Below, piece by piece: positions 1 through 9,265 of a stretch of 64,000 nt of DNA. A program made the position numbers and the translations under genes. The stretch spans positions 31,415,119 through 31,479,118 of the forward strand of contig OX424559.1 of NCBI GenBank assembly GCA_949152475.1. The letters are read 5' to 3'. The DNA is from Terebella lapidaria. Taxonomy: Eukaryota > Annelida > Polychaeta > Terebellida > Terebellidae. The notes under the pieces are model-generated. The model did no database searches. It saw nothing but the letters and a program-made list of their open reading frames with translations, and was not told the DNA's origin. Positions within the stretch are counted from its first letter, which is position 1; every line of letters starts with the position of its first letter.

Positions 1-267
1 GTTCGGGGCGTCTATTCATCACGGGCAGATACTACAGAGAAATCCACGGGCAGACTTCGGCTACGGACGTGAGACGACTGGAGTTCCACGTGCGGACAGA
101 CTCGAGTCTACTAGCTGCCTGCTACTGCTAACCTGACAACGCTGTGTGTGTGAGGGAAACTGCACGGCGACTGACAAGCGTGAGTTACCTTTGTGTATTT
201 TTCCCTTGAACTTGGTGTGCTTTGCGGCCCACCGTTCGGCCATATCGTAAAACCGCATGGCACAACA
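1..267 (+). repeat. 5' LTR, right part only
   Basis: Bases 1-267 equal 9909-10175. The window opens just downstream of the AATAAA motif seen in the 3' copy, so this part is mostly R/U5-like. It ends in CACAACA, the inverse of the TGTTGT that opens the 3' LTR. The short minus-strand ORF inside it is not a gene. Confidence 0.95.
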
Positions 268-269
268 AA

Positions 270-283
270 TGGTGTCAGAAGTG
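270..283 (+). other. Primer binding site for tRNA-Leu
   Basis: TGGTGTCAGAAGTG starts two bases after the LTR. It is complementary to the 3' end of eukaryotic tRNA-Leu (ending CACTTCTGACA plus CCA), over 14 bases. This is where minus-strand DNA synthesis would start. Confidence 0.85.
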
Positions 284-1114
284 CAGACACAAACAAATTT
301 GAACTGACCGTAAGCGCTTGGTTGGTAGACAGAAATTTATTTCTTCAAGGGAATTGGTTGTAGATTGTAGCGGCAGTCTAGTTTGTCAGTTTAGGTGATT
401 TTTCAGGCTAAATTTTGTTCGTTTGAGGTTTATTTGCAAGTTGACAGTTCTCCTAAAATTCGGATAGTTGAGCATTCGGATTATGACAGCTGTTCTAGTG
501 CATTAATTTCGGAATATTTCCGGAACTCGGACCTGTCAAACGACCAGATATTGCAATTTACTTTGAAGTTTTGGAAAAACAAACAAAGCAATTTTTTCTT
601 CAGTCCGTATAATTGTAAAGCTAGCGTGTATGTAACTCTTTAGCTAGTAAGTTACTGTCGGAAAGTGTAGTTCACGCCCCAAAACTGATTTTACATTGAA
701 TAGATTCAAGAGTTTCTGTGTATACCTGATTCTTTTTGTCAGACTTTGTGGTTATTCAAGAAACTATTTATTGTAATCAAATTCATTTGGCTTTGAAATA
801 AGTCTGTGATAAAAAATTTGTAGTTTAAAAAACTGAAATTTTGGAAAATATCTTGTCTAGCTAGTAAATGGTTTTATTGCTATGTTCCCTCATAAAATAA
901 AAAATTCATGTGTGATCGTGTAGTGGAGTAAATTATGATCTGAGTAGTTTTGGCACCTTTCTTTATATAGTGTAATTAAGTTCTATGGGTTAAGTACATA
1001 GGGTGTTGTATACAACCTGTGTATAGAACTCATTTAGGTCTATCCTTTCTCTTTGCACGCTGATTTTTACTATTTTTTTTTTTTTTTTTTTTGGATTAGC
1101 AAGAATATTTCAAG
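284..1114 (+). other. Non-coding leader of the Gypsy element
   Basis: About 830 bases with no convincing ORF; packaging and dimerisation signals would be expected here. A donor-like GACC/GTAAGC lies at 306-315. The 12-bp palindrome GTTGTATACAAC at 1005-1016 recurs near the other end of the element at 9517-9528. A T-rich tract at 1071-1092 precedes the gag start. Confidence 0.6.
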
Positions 1115-3304
1115 ATGAATCCTATCGATTTAGAGACGGCTTCAGTTATTGAACTGAAGGAAATTCCACAGATAGGTGAAGCTCGAGCACGGGCTATAGT
1201 GGATTTGCAACAAAATGATGTAACCCTGAATAACTTAGTTGAGGCTACTGGGTTGAGTGAGCGTTTCTTTCAAGATCTGATTGACAATGGTGTCATAAAA
1301 CCACTGTCTTCAGAAAAAAGTACTACATGTATGTATCCTGTTAGTGACACGGATAGGAAATTAGACAGAATTCTGAATATGATGGAAATGTTTGAGGAAA
1401 AGCTTCTTCACGTGACGACTGATCAAAAGGAAATGAAGGCTTATCAAAAAGAAATGAGGAGCGAACTAAACTTCGTAAAATCTGAACAAGAGCGTACGAA
1501 TGAATTAAACCTTATAAAGCCTCAGCAAGATCGTAGAAGTAGTGAATATCTGACACAAGAGTTTACACCCTTAACTGCATGTAAAAATGAACAGGAGGAT
1601 GTAGTGCAGACTCATTCTAAACAAGCTCAAACTTTAAAGTTGAGGCACCCACAGGTATGGGAGGATAGAGCCCGCACTAGGAATCAGGAGTTCATGAAAT
1701 GGCAAAATGAAGTTGTAAGTAAAGCATTTCCTGATGGTGGGGTTTATGGAGGTAAAAACTCAGATGTCTCTGAATCTAGTAATCCTATCACCAGGCATAC
1801 TCTCTCAAATGTAGTAGGAGTTGAGCAGCGCTCATTAGAAAGGGGAAGGGTGGATGATTCATCTTATCCGGCAGGAGGAACGTACCGTTCTGGACAGTAT
1901 TGTGGGGAATGGGGAAGACCAAATCCTATCCCAGTTGTTGCTCCAGAGAGACTTAAAAGTTTCGGGTCTCAGTTAGATGCTCACCAAGTTTCTATGAACA
2001 ATCCAGCAGTACAACCGGCAGATGGCAACTTGTACCCTCGAGTTGTGGTACAACAGACTTGGAACCCGCGGGAGGGGGTACGCCCTGTTCAAACACCTCT
2101 GGGTGGGGTTCATGAATCAGATCGGGTTGAGGAAACGTATCGAGAGTCTGGTGGAGAAAGAAGGGAACGGAGAGTAGGTCAACCACGGGGGCGAAGTAGG
2201 CCGGCGGAGCGGGCTAGGAGTCCTGTTAGAGTGCAGAGGGATGATGTTCCAAGGAGGGCGAGGGCTCGCCGTCGTGAGGAAAGTTCTCAGTCAAGTTATG
2301 ATAGTGGGCCAAATACGTCGTCAGATGAGGAGTGGGTTAGTGACAGGGAGCATGGTACACGCCATCGTAAGGGTGATTCGGTTTTGCCGAAAATGCCAAC
2401 TTTTAGTGGTGACAAAGCTAGTTGGAAGTCGTTCTACTTCCAGTTTAAACAGTTCAGCCATAACTACAGGTGGACAGATAATGCCAAATTGGAAAAGCTA
2501 AAAACATGTTTGAGGGATAAAGCTATCGACTTTGTTGAAAGTCTACCCACGAGAGTCCGTCATAATTATCGTGACCTTATTGCTGATCTGAAAAAGCGTT
2601 ATGGTGCGAGAGATCCACCAGCAACGGTTAGGAAGGAAATGTACTGTGCTAAACAGACAGTAGATGAGCCTTTAGAGGATTTTGCGGATAGAGTTCTCCA
2701 GCTAGGTCAGGAAGGGTTTCCTGGTGCAGCTCGTGGTACACTACAAGGGGTAGCAGTCGATGTGTTCATTCGGGGTTTAGCTGATAAACATATAGCTGAA
2801 AAAGTTTTCGAGAAAGAACCTCGAACAGTTGAGAAAGCTTTACAACATGCAAAGCGTTCCATGTTTAACATGCGTTCTTTGGGCTATAAGACTAGTTTGT
2901 CAAGCAGACAGGTGTCATTTGAGGAGGTTGAAGGTCCTGCAGTGAGGAATGTAGGTACAACAAAGGATTCTGTTCAAGTTAGTGGCCGAGTGCTAGAAGA
3001 TTTGATGAAACTCACCAAGGCACTAGCAGAAAAAATTGATAGCCGTCCTAGATCTCCATCGCCAGGATCCCGAGCAAATGTTACATGTTACACTTGTGGG
3101 AATAAGGGCCATTTTAGCCGTGAGTGCTCAAAACGTAATGAAAAGGGGGTCATGGAGGAAAAACAGCAGTCTGGGAAAACACATCAAGACTTTGAGTGTT
3201 TTAAGTGCCATGAGCTAGGTCACATATCGAGAAATTGTCCTACATCTCGTAGTCCATCACCAGCTAGGAAGTCAGACACCCCTCATAGTCCGTTAAAAGC
3301 TTAG
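1115..3304 (+). CDS. gag: Gag polyprotein (nucleocapsid with two zinc knuckles)
   Basis: 729 residues from the ATG at 1115. Gag builds the cytoplasmic virus-like particle and binds the element RNA. Residues 16-33 (EIPQIGEARARAIVDLQ) look like a helix-hairpin-helix (ComEA-like) motif, which is unusual at a Gag N-terminus. Residues 80-120 are a charged, probably coiled-coil stretch; 330-420 are Arg/Ser-rich. A retrotransposon Gag (capsid-like) region spans about 425-560. Two CCHC knuckles follow, CYTCGNKGHFSREC and CFKCHELGHISRNC. The frame ends at TAG 3302-3304 and overlaps pol by 16 bases, with pol in the -1 frame. Family assignment is secure; the HhH reading is an inference from sequence pattern. 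Confidence 0.93.
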   Translation: MNPIDLETASVIELKEIPQIGEARARAIVDLQQNDVTLNNLVEATGLSERFFQDLIDNGVIKPLSSEKSTTCMYPVSDTDRKLDRILNMMEMFEEKLLHVTTDQKEMKAYQKEMRSELNFVKSEQERTNELNLIKPQQDRRSSEYLTQEFTPLTACKNEQEDVVQTHSKQAQTLKLRHPQVWEDRARTRNQEFMKWQNEVVSKAFPDGGVYGGKNSDVSESSNPITRHTLSNVVGVEQRSLERGRVDDSSYPAGGTYRSGQYCGEWGRPNPIPVVAPERLKSFGSQLDAHQVSMNNPAVQPADGNLYPRVVVQQTWNPREGVRPVQTPLGGVHESDRVEETYRESGGERRERRVGQPRGRSRPAERARSPVRVQRDDVPRRARARRREESSQSSYDSGPNTSSDEEWVSDREHGTRHRKGDSVLPKMPTFSGDKASWKSFYFQFKQFSHNYRWTDNAKLEKLKTCLRDKAIDFVESLPTRVRHNYRDLIADLKKRYGARDPPATVRKEMYCAKQTVDEPLEDFADRVLQLGQEGFPGAARGTLQGVAVDVFIRGLADKHIAEKVFEKEPRTVEKALQHAKRSMFNMRSLGYKTSLSSRQVSFEEVEGPAVRNVGTTKDSVQVSGRVLEDLMKLTKALAEKIDSRPRSPSPGSRANVTCYTCGNKGHFSRECSKRNEKGVMEEKQQSGKTHQDFECFKCHELGHISRNCPTSRSPSPARKSDTPHSPLKA
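3289..3304 (+). promoter_or_regulatory. Candidate -1 frameshift window between gag and pol
   Basis: Pol's frame has a stop at 3286-3288 and is open from 3289; gag stops at 3302-3304. Any programmed -1 shift must therefore occur in these bases. The local sequence GTTAAAAGC contains an A-AAA run on which a Lys-tRNA could slip; it is not a classical X-XXY-YYZ heptamer. No downstream pseudoknot was modelled. Confidence 0.5.
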
Positions 3305-6300
3305 GAGCTGGGTTTTCGGCCCAAAGTTCAGCTCCGAAGGGTGTTGAGGGCCGCAATGTCCATAACGTTAGCAGTGGTGAAATAAATGAACACTGGGGTT
3401 GGACCTTAGTCATTCCAGTGAAAGTTGAAGGCCAGAAAATTAATGCTGTGATAGACACTGCAGCTGAGGCAACCATAATCAATGAAAAATTCCTAAAAAC
3501 GAAGTCTCTCGATACAAAGAGTAAAGAAGAAATAGGCATGACAGGAGCTTTTGGTGGTAAGACCAAGGGATATAAGCTTAGTAGTGTGAAATTAGAAGTG
3601 GGCAATCAGAAATTTAATTGGCCTATGATAACGGCAAACATTTCTGAAGATTTGCTGCTAGGTTCTGATTTCCTGAAGGCTCATAACTGCTCAATAAACA
3701 TGGGGAATAATACCTTGGCAGTACAGGGAGAAGTTGTTCCAGCAATCCAGAAGAACAGCATGGCTGGTCAAATTATTTTAAAGCCAGTTCTATTGTCCAA
3801 GCGAACTGTCATACCACCTAATAGCATGAAAGTGGTAAAGGCCAAAATAGATAGTTTGCTAGGTAATGGATCACACATAGTGGAACCTGTTCTTAGTCAA
3901 CCGGGGATTCTGATCCCTAGAGTTCTCCTTCAGGGTTCTGAAGTACATATCCGAGTCATAAATTGTAGCTTAGGTTATCGGACGCTGAAGCGAGGCTGTC
4001 TTGTTGGTAATGCCATGCCGGTCAGTGAAATGCTGGACGCTCCTAGTATACAGTCGGGCAGGAGCTGGGCGTGTGAAAAGCAGAGTGCAGTATCGCAATC
4101 CGCCTCTCAAATGCCTGGGTCTTGTGTGGACACTAGTTTAGGTAAAGGGTATGCTTTGGAGGGGCGAGAGTCATGCTTGAGAAAAAGTCTGGTTAATCAG
4201 GAGGTAGTATCACCCCCCGGTTCTCAAGACTTGGACTTCAGTGTTGACGATCACCAAATTGAATCAATAGTTGTTAGGGAGATTGTAGTGCAGGAACTTC
4301 CGGCGCACATGGTTAATCTGTTTGACCGGAGTTCAATTAATTTGAATGAACAGCAGAGAAGTGAATTGAAAAGTTTCCTGATTGAGTTTGCTGATGTTTT
4401 TGCAAAAAGTGATCTTGACTTGGGTCATTTTGAGGTCATACAACACAAAATAGACACAGGATCAGAAAAACCTGTTAAGGAACGTATGCGTAGGACTCCC
4501 ATAGGTTTTGAAAAAGAAGAGAAAGCGCACTTAGATAAAATGTTAGAAATAGGTGTAATAAAACCCTCAGCATCTGAGTGGGCGTCAGCGCCTGTCTTGG
4601 TGAGAAAGAAAGATGGGTCAGTTAGGTATTGTATAGATTACCGCGGTCTAAACACCAAGACTATAAAGGATACCTACCCATTGCCTTTGATTGAGCAGTG
4701 CTTAGATTCACTTGGAGGTGTTGAATTTTTCTCAACATTGGATTTAGCTGCTGGATATTGGCAGATTAGTATTGATCCCAAGGATAGGCACAAAACCGCA
4801 TTCATCACTAGATATGGGTTGTTTGAACATGTTCGCATGGGATTTGGGTTATGTAACGCACCAGCAACTTTTCAAAGAGCCATGAATTTTGTGCTGCACG
4901 GGCTTCAGTGGCAGGAAGCTCTAGCATATTTGGATGATGTTATTGTACTGGGTGACACCTTTTCAAAAGCTCTTGAGAATTTGAGAACCGTTCTTTTACG
5001 ATTCCGTGAATACAGCCTTCGTCTGAAACCCAAAAAGTGTGTGTTGTTCCAACATGAGGTAAATTTCTTGGGGAAGCATCTGAGTAAGGATGGAATAACT
5101 ATGACGCATGAAAAGGTTGATGCAGTTTTGAATTGGTCAGAACCTACCTGTAGAAAGGAAGTAGAGTCGTATTTAGGGTTCATGAACTATAATCGTGAAT
5201 TTCTGGAAGGTTTTGCAGAAATTTCAGCCTGTCTATATGGATTAACAGGTCCAAAAGCAAAGTTTAGATGGGATCTCGAACACCAGCAAGCTTTTGATTT
5301 ACTCAAAATGAAGATAGCTGAATGTCCTACCTTAACTTTCCCTAATTCTTCAGATTTATTCATTCTGGATACTGATGCTTCAAATATTGCTGTAGGTGCT
5401 GTGTTGAGTCAAGTACAGGATGGTGTGGAAAAGCCAGTGTCCTTCGGAAGTAAAGTTTTGTCATCGGCTCAAAGAAAGTACTGTACCACGAGGAAAGAAT
5501 TGTTAGCTATAATTGTTTTCACTCGTCAGTATAGACATTATTTGTTAGGCCGTAGATTCTGTGTTAGGACCGATCATCATAGTTTGGTTTGGTTACTTCG
5601 TTTTCGACAACCAGAGGGACAGCTCGCACGCTGGCTTGAGGAGCTTAGCCAGTTTGATATGTTTATCATACATCGTTCTGGAAAGAGACATTGTAACGCG
5701 GATGCTCTCACTAGGAGGCACGATCCGATACACTATTGTGACTGCTATCGGGCAGGGGAAAGTCTTAGTGATCTTCCATGTGGCGGTTGTAGTTTCTGTA
5801 CTAGAGTGCATACTCAATGGAAACGTTTTGAGATCGAGGTTGATGACGTTGTTCCTTTGGCAGTGCGTAATGTAGGAGTTTCTGACTTTTCAGACGGTAG
5901 TATACTGTCCGAAGATGAGGTGCTCACACATGGGTACTCGCCAGAAGAAATCAGTGATGCTCAAAAGTCAGATCCCAGTATTCGTCCAATTATGACCTGG
6001 TTAGCGTCGAGTCAAATACCGACAAAGGGGGATTTATTCCCTCATGGTGTTGCGACTAAATTTCTGTGGCTACACAAGGACCAACTTGAATTACGAGACG
6101 GAGTACTTTATTACCGTTGGGTAGAGGGTAATGATAATTCCACTAGGCTGAAGTTAGTGGTTCCCTTATCCTTAAGAGATCCGATCTTATTCCTTGTGCA
6201 TGATGCAAAGACGGCAGGTCATTTTGGACAAAATAAGACCTTGAAACGACTTCGTGAAAATTTCTACTGGTATAAAATGAGAGTTGACTGTGATCTATAT

Positions 6301-7524
6301 GTTAAAACTTGTTCCAAGTGTAATCAGAACAAAAAAGCAACTCGCAAACCGCGGGCCAGTTTAGGTTCCTTTTGTGCAGGGGTTCCTATGGAAAGAGTGC
6401 ATATAGACATGCTAGGTCCGTTTGTGGTTAGTGATCGTGGGAATAAGTACATATTAGTAGTGGTAGATCAATTTACCAAGTGGATTGAATGTTATGCCGT
6501 GCAGGACCAGACTGCGGAAGTCGTAGCTCAAACTTTGGTAGATAATTTCTTTTCTCGTCTGGGAATTCCTGTGTTCATTCATTCAGATCAAGGCAGAAAT
6601 TTCGAAGGAAGTTTGTTCCAGAACCTTTGTCGCATACTTGAAATTACTAAAACCAGAACCACCCCTTATCGTCCATGCTCTAATGGCCAAGTCGAGGTTT
6701 ACAACAGGGTTATTTTGTCCTCCATTAGGTGTTACCTAGATGGCAAGCAGCAGGATTGGGACAAATATTTGCCACTGTTGGGTATGGCTATGAGAAGTAT
6801 GGTTAACCGAAACACTGGTTATACCCCAAACTTTTTGATGCTGGGTAGGGAAGTGTCACTTCCAGCTGAGATGTTGGGTATTTCAAATGTGAATCTAGAA
6901 GGTGGTGATGTTGGTGTTTATCTGAAGGGTCTGTTACAAAATCTGACTAAAGCACATGACGTGGCGAGGAAGCATTTGCTAGGAAACCAGGAAAGACAGA
7001 AAAAGTATCATGAGGGCCAAGTAAATCAGAAGAAATATGAAAAGGGTGATTTAGTCTATAGGCTGGACTTAAGTCATAAAACTGGGGAAAGCTCTAAATT
7101 GAAGCCAATTTATGTAGGTCCCTTCCTAGTGACCAAGGTCGTCTCGCCTGTATTATATCGAATTGAGGACAGGCGCCGAAATTTCATTCTTCACCACGAC
7201 AACCTTAAACTTTGTGCTGATCGGGATATTCCTTTGTGGATACGTAGGAGAAGGCATAGTCTTTTAGAACAAGATGTTGCTATTGATGTTCCGGAATCCG
7301 AAGCAGTTGTGGACAACATCACGGCTTTGGATATGTCGGATTCCGAGGGATTAGCAAATTCTGGGGATTTAAATGAGACTATCCCATATGGACTTGGAAA
7401 TCTCGATCAAGAGGATGAAGGTGATTATGATAGTACTGATGACAGTATTCCTGAATTTAGTGTGCAGACCAGGGTAGGAAGGAATGTTAAAAAACCTGTC
7501 TATTTGAGCGACTATGTGCCCTAG
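3289..7524 (+). CDS. pol: Pol polyprotein: protease, reverse transcriptase, RNase H, integrase
   Basis: The frame is open from 3289 with no ATG near its start, consistent with Gag-Pol fusion. Order: aspartic protease with active-site triplet DTA (3454-3462, VIDTAAEATII) and a downstream LLLGSDFL motif; RT with the YLDD catalytic box at 4927-4938 and the MGFGLCNAPATFQ block; RNase H with DTDAS, an ELLAI glutamate and RTDHHSL; integrase with an H-H-C-C zinc domain (CSKCNQNK), catalytic D-D-E (HIDMLGPF, HSDQGRNFEG, NGQVEVYNR) and a GPF module near the end. The C-terminal tail is acidic and no chromodomain is seen. All catalytic residues are present. DTA instead of the common DTG/DSG is noteworthy. 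It makes cDNA and integrates it in the nucleus. Confidence 0.95.
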   Translation, partial: SVKSLGAGFSAQSSAPKGVEGRNVHNVSSGEINEHWGWTLVIPVKVEGQKINAVIDTAAEATIINEKFLKTKSLDTKSKEEIGMTGAFGGKTKGYKLSSVKLEVGNQKFNWPMITANISEDLLLGSDFLKAHNCSINMGNNTLAVQGEVVPAIQKNSMAGQIILKPVLLSKRTVIPPNSMKVVKAKIDSLLGNGSHIVEPVLSQPGILIPRVLLQGSEVHIRVINCSLGYRTLKRGCLVGNAMPVSEMLDAPSIQSGRSWACEKQSAVSQSASQMPGSCVDTSLGKGYALEGRESCLRKSLVNQEVVSPPGSQDLDFSVDDHQIESIVVREIVVQELPAHMVNLFDRSSINLNEQQRSELKSFLIEFADVFAKSDLDLGHFEVIQHKIDTGSEKPVKERMRRTPIGFEKEEKAHLDKMLEIGVIKPSASEWASAPVLVRKKDGSVRYCIDYRGLNTKTIKDTYPLPLIEQCLDSLGGVEFFSTLDLAAGYWQISIDPKDRHKTAFITRYGLFEHVRMGFGLCNAPATFQRAMNFVLHGLQWQEALAYLDDVIVLGDTFSKALENLRTVLLRFREYSLRLKPKKCVLFQHEVNFLGKHLSKDGITMTHEKVDAVLNWSEPTCRKEVESYLGFMNYNREFLEGFAEISACLYGLTGPKAKFRWDLEHQQAFDLLKMKIAECPTLTFPNSSDLFILDTDASNIAVGAVLSQVQDGVEKPVSFGSKVLSSAQRKYCTTRKELLAIIVFTRQYRHYLLGRRFCVRTDHHSLVWLLRFRQPEGQLARWLEELSQFDMFIIHRSGKRHCNADALTRRHDPIHYCDCYRAGESLSDLPCGGCSFCTRVHTQWKRFEIEVDDVVPLAVRNVGVSDFSDGSILSEDEVLTHGYSPEEISDAQKSDPSIRPIMTWLASSQIPTKGDLFPHGVATKFLWLHKDQLELRDGVLYYRWVEGNDNSTRLKLVVPLSLRDPILFLVHDAKTAGHFGQNKTLKRLRENFYWYKMRVDCDLYVKTCSKCNQNKKATRKPRASLGSFCAGVPMERVHIDMLGPFVVSDRGNKYILVVVDQFTKWIECYAVQDQTAEVVAQTLVDNFFSRLGIPVFIHSDQGRNFEGSLFQNLCRILEITKTRTTPYRPCSNGQVEVYNRVILSSIRCYLDGKQQDWDKYLPLLGMAMRSMVNRNTGYTPNFLMLGREVSLPAEMLGISNVNLEGGDVGVYLKGLLQNLTKAHDVARKHLLGNQERQKKYHEGQVNQKKYEKGDLVYRLDLSHKTGESSKLKPIYVGPFLVTKVVSPVLYRIEDRRRNFILHHDNLKLCADRDIPLWIRRRRHSLLEQDVAIDVPESEAVVDNITALDMSDSEGLANSGDLNETIPYGLGNLDQEDEGDYDSTDDSIPEFSVQTRVGRNVKKPVYLSDYVP

Positions 7525-7764
7525 TTGTATGTAGAATTGAGCTTTCAGACAGTGGCATATTTTCCGACAGTTCACACTGATGTGTTATTTGGAATTTGTA
7601 TATAACTGAATAAGGTAGGATTCTCAGACAGTGGTATATTGTCTGACATGTTCCTTGTATATATGATATTTCTCTCTCTTCGGTGGTGGCGTTAAGTTAG
7701 GAAAAGATTTGTTTGTTTCATGGTTTCTTTGGGGTGTTAATATTTGCTTATTACAGATCTTAGT
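7525..7764 (+). promoter_or_regulatory. Gap between pol and third gene with candidate 3' splice site and short direct repeats
   Basis: Two related motifs, AGACAGTGGCATATT at about 7545 and AGACAGTGGTATATT at about 7625, both followed by a GACA. TTGCTTATTACAG at 7744-7756 resembles a 3' splice acceptor nine bases before the ATG of the third gene. With a donor-like GTAAGC in the leader (310) this could give a spliced subgenomic RNA, as retroviral env uses. This is an inference only. Confidence 0.4.
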
Positions 7765-8652
7765 ATGGATTCCCAAGACGAAGCAAATTTTGTCCCTGAT
7801 TACGAAGAGGAGGTAGAGGGGGAAGAGGTGAAACCTTTGCAGGTCGTGGAAGAGGAGGAGGCTGAGGTGGAGTCTTCGAAGAGGAAGGGGGAGGGGGCTT
7901 CCAAGAAAACGAAAAACAAGAAGAAAACTTGTCCTTTGTGCACCCAGTCAGCGGGAACGTCTATTAAAAGACATGCGCTACAGAAGCATTTGCCCTGGTA
8001 TGTGCTCCCCGATAGGTCCTGTTTTATTTGTGAAACCAGCGAAGGAAGCATGAGTTTCGACCGGATGAAACACGGTGCAGGATCCAATCGCCATGACGAT
8101 AACCCTGTTGACGGCTACTTTAGCGATCTTCATGTCGAGTTATGGTTAAAGCTTTTGTTTGGATTCTTTGAATTTTTTGAAGGTCAGCTGGGTATTCAGG
8201 GAGGTCATGAGGGGTTGTTGGAATATTCACAGGTTCATTTCCCCGTTACGCCAAAAAATTATCAGTTCTCGTCTGTTGATTTGGATATGGCAGCACTTTT
8301 TGACATGCGAACCGGCCAGGATGTTATTCCGCTGTATCAGATCAGCCCTCCCAATAAATTATCATCGCTCACGAACTGGCATGTCTTATTTGAACTTGTA
8401 CAGCTGTTGCCAGACCCCGGTCTAGCCGTTTCTGTCTCGAGGCAGGGTCAAGTTAAAATTTTCCCGGATCCCCCGTTGCTTGCTATAGACGGACACTGTC
8501 ACCTCGAACGGATGATGATTTCGAGCCGATATCGCGATCTGGCTCACGCTAAGAGTGTATGTCGGCAGAATTCCAATTTCCTCGACGTGGTTGCGTTTGT
8601 GGCGAGTTTGAATTTTCCCCCACAGTCTCGGGATAATGTCGGTTGTGAATAA
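7765..8652 (+). CDS. Third gene, part 1: acidic tail, zinc fingers and start of TatD nuclease domain
   Basis: I choose ATG 7765 (reads MDSQDEANF); the open frame extends a little upstream but without an ATG. The N-terminus is Glu-rich, then a Lys-rich NLS-like stretch, then two zinc-finger-like units: CPLC with RHALQKH, and CFIC followed by His residues, joined by HLPWYVLPDRS. After a spacer of about 120 residues the TatD fold begins with the metal-binding HxH motif (AIDGHCHLERM, His codons at 8494 and 8500). The frame then stops at 8650-8652 while the rest of the TatD domain continues in the next frame. TatD proteins are Mg-dependent 3'-5' DNases; here the host-derived domain probably acts on element DNA or a substrate bound by the fingers, which is inference. 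It lies where retroviruses carry env. Confidence 0.8.
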   Translation: MDSQDEANFVPDYEEEVEGEEVKPLQVVEEEEAEVESSKRKGEGASKKTKNKKKTCPLCTQSAGTSIKRHALQKHLPWYVLPDRSCFICETSEGSMSFDRMKHGAGSNRHDDNPVDGYFSDLHVELWLKLLFGFFEFFEGQLGIQGGHEGLLEYSQVHFPVTPKNYQFSSVDLDMAALFDMRTGQDVIPLYQISPPNKLSSLTNWHVLFELVQLLPDPGLAVSVSRQGQVKIFPDPPLLAIDGHCHLERMMISSRYRDLAHAKSVCRQNSNFLDVVAFVASLNFPPQSRDNVGCE

Positions 8653-9265
8653 ATCACCGGAGATAAGTGTTTCTGTTGGGGTTCACCCTCATGTGGCATC
8701 TAGTCCGTGTTCCGATCTTATTCGAGAGCTCCATCAGCTGGCTGATCACCCTAAGTGTGTAGCCATAGGTGAGGTCGGGATCGATTACTCCAGGCACCGC
8801 ACGGATGAGCAGAAGGCGGCACAGGAAAGATATCTTAGAGAGGCTCTAGATCTTGCTAAGGTCAAAGTGCTCCCGGTTGTATTTCACTGCCGAGACAAGG
8901 AAGATTCTTGGGACGCTTATGACGACCTGTACCGTATCGCTACAGATGTTTTGCCCCAGGGATATCCTGTTTATATTCACTGTTTCTGTGGTTCCCTCGT
9001 GCTTTTCCATAAGTGGTCCCGGACCTTCAAATTGTTTATCGGGGTCGGTTCCAAGGTCTTCAGTCACCCCGACACAGCAGCTGTGGTTCAGCAGTGTGCG
9101 CTTGATCGCCTCATACTTGAAAGTGATGCCCCACTGCTGGCCACTGGTCCCTGGAGCCTGAAACCATTTGCCACTGAGGTAGCCCGGATCAAGCACCTCC
9201 CGTTGTCGTTGGTAGTTTGTCGGACTCGCCGGGCAGCTAGCCAGTTTTATCGGTTAGATTATTAG
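8612..9265 (+). CDS. Third gene, part 2: remainder of TatD nuclease domain (+1 frame)
   Basis: This frame is open from 8612, has an internal ATG at 8636, and ends at TAA/TAG 9263-9265. It supplies the remaining TatD signatures in order: VSVGVHPH, AIGEVGIDYSRH (metal-binding Glu), VVFHCRD, YIHCFCGS, GVGSKVF and LILESDAPLL (metal-binding Asp). All expected ligands are therefore present between the two parts. The change from frame 1 to frame 2 must lie between 8612 and 8652; TTTTCCCCCACAG sits in that interval. Either this copy carries a one-base indel, or a programmed +1 shift or splice is used. I describe the break and do not join the parts. Confidence 0.8.
   Translation: MFPHSLGIMSVVNKSPEISVSVGVHPHVASSPCSDLIRELHQLADHPKCVAIGEVGIDYSRHRTDEQKAAQERYLREALDLAKVKVLPVVFHCRDKEDSWDAYDDLYRIATDVLPQGYPVYIHCFCGSLVLFHKWSRTFKLFIGVGSKVFSHPDTAAVVQQCALDRLILESDAPLLATGPWSLKPFATEVARIKHLPLSLVVCRTRRAASQFYRLDY

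Noticed and set aside
61..258. Minus-strand 65-codon ORF in the LTR, repeated at 9969-10166
   Set aside because: It repeats only because the LTR does; no motif and no start context. Not a gene.
1992..2186. Minus-strand and other-frame ORFs inside gag, pol and the TatD gene
   Set aside because: Shadows of the real genes; they follow the coding strand's codon structure.
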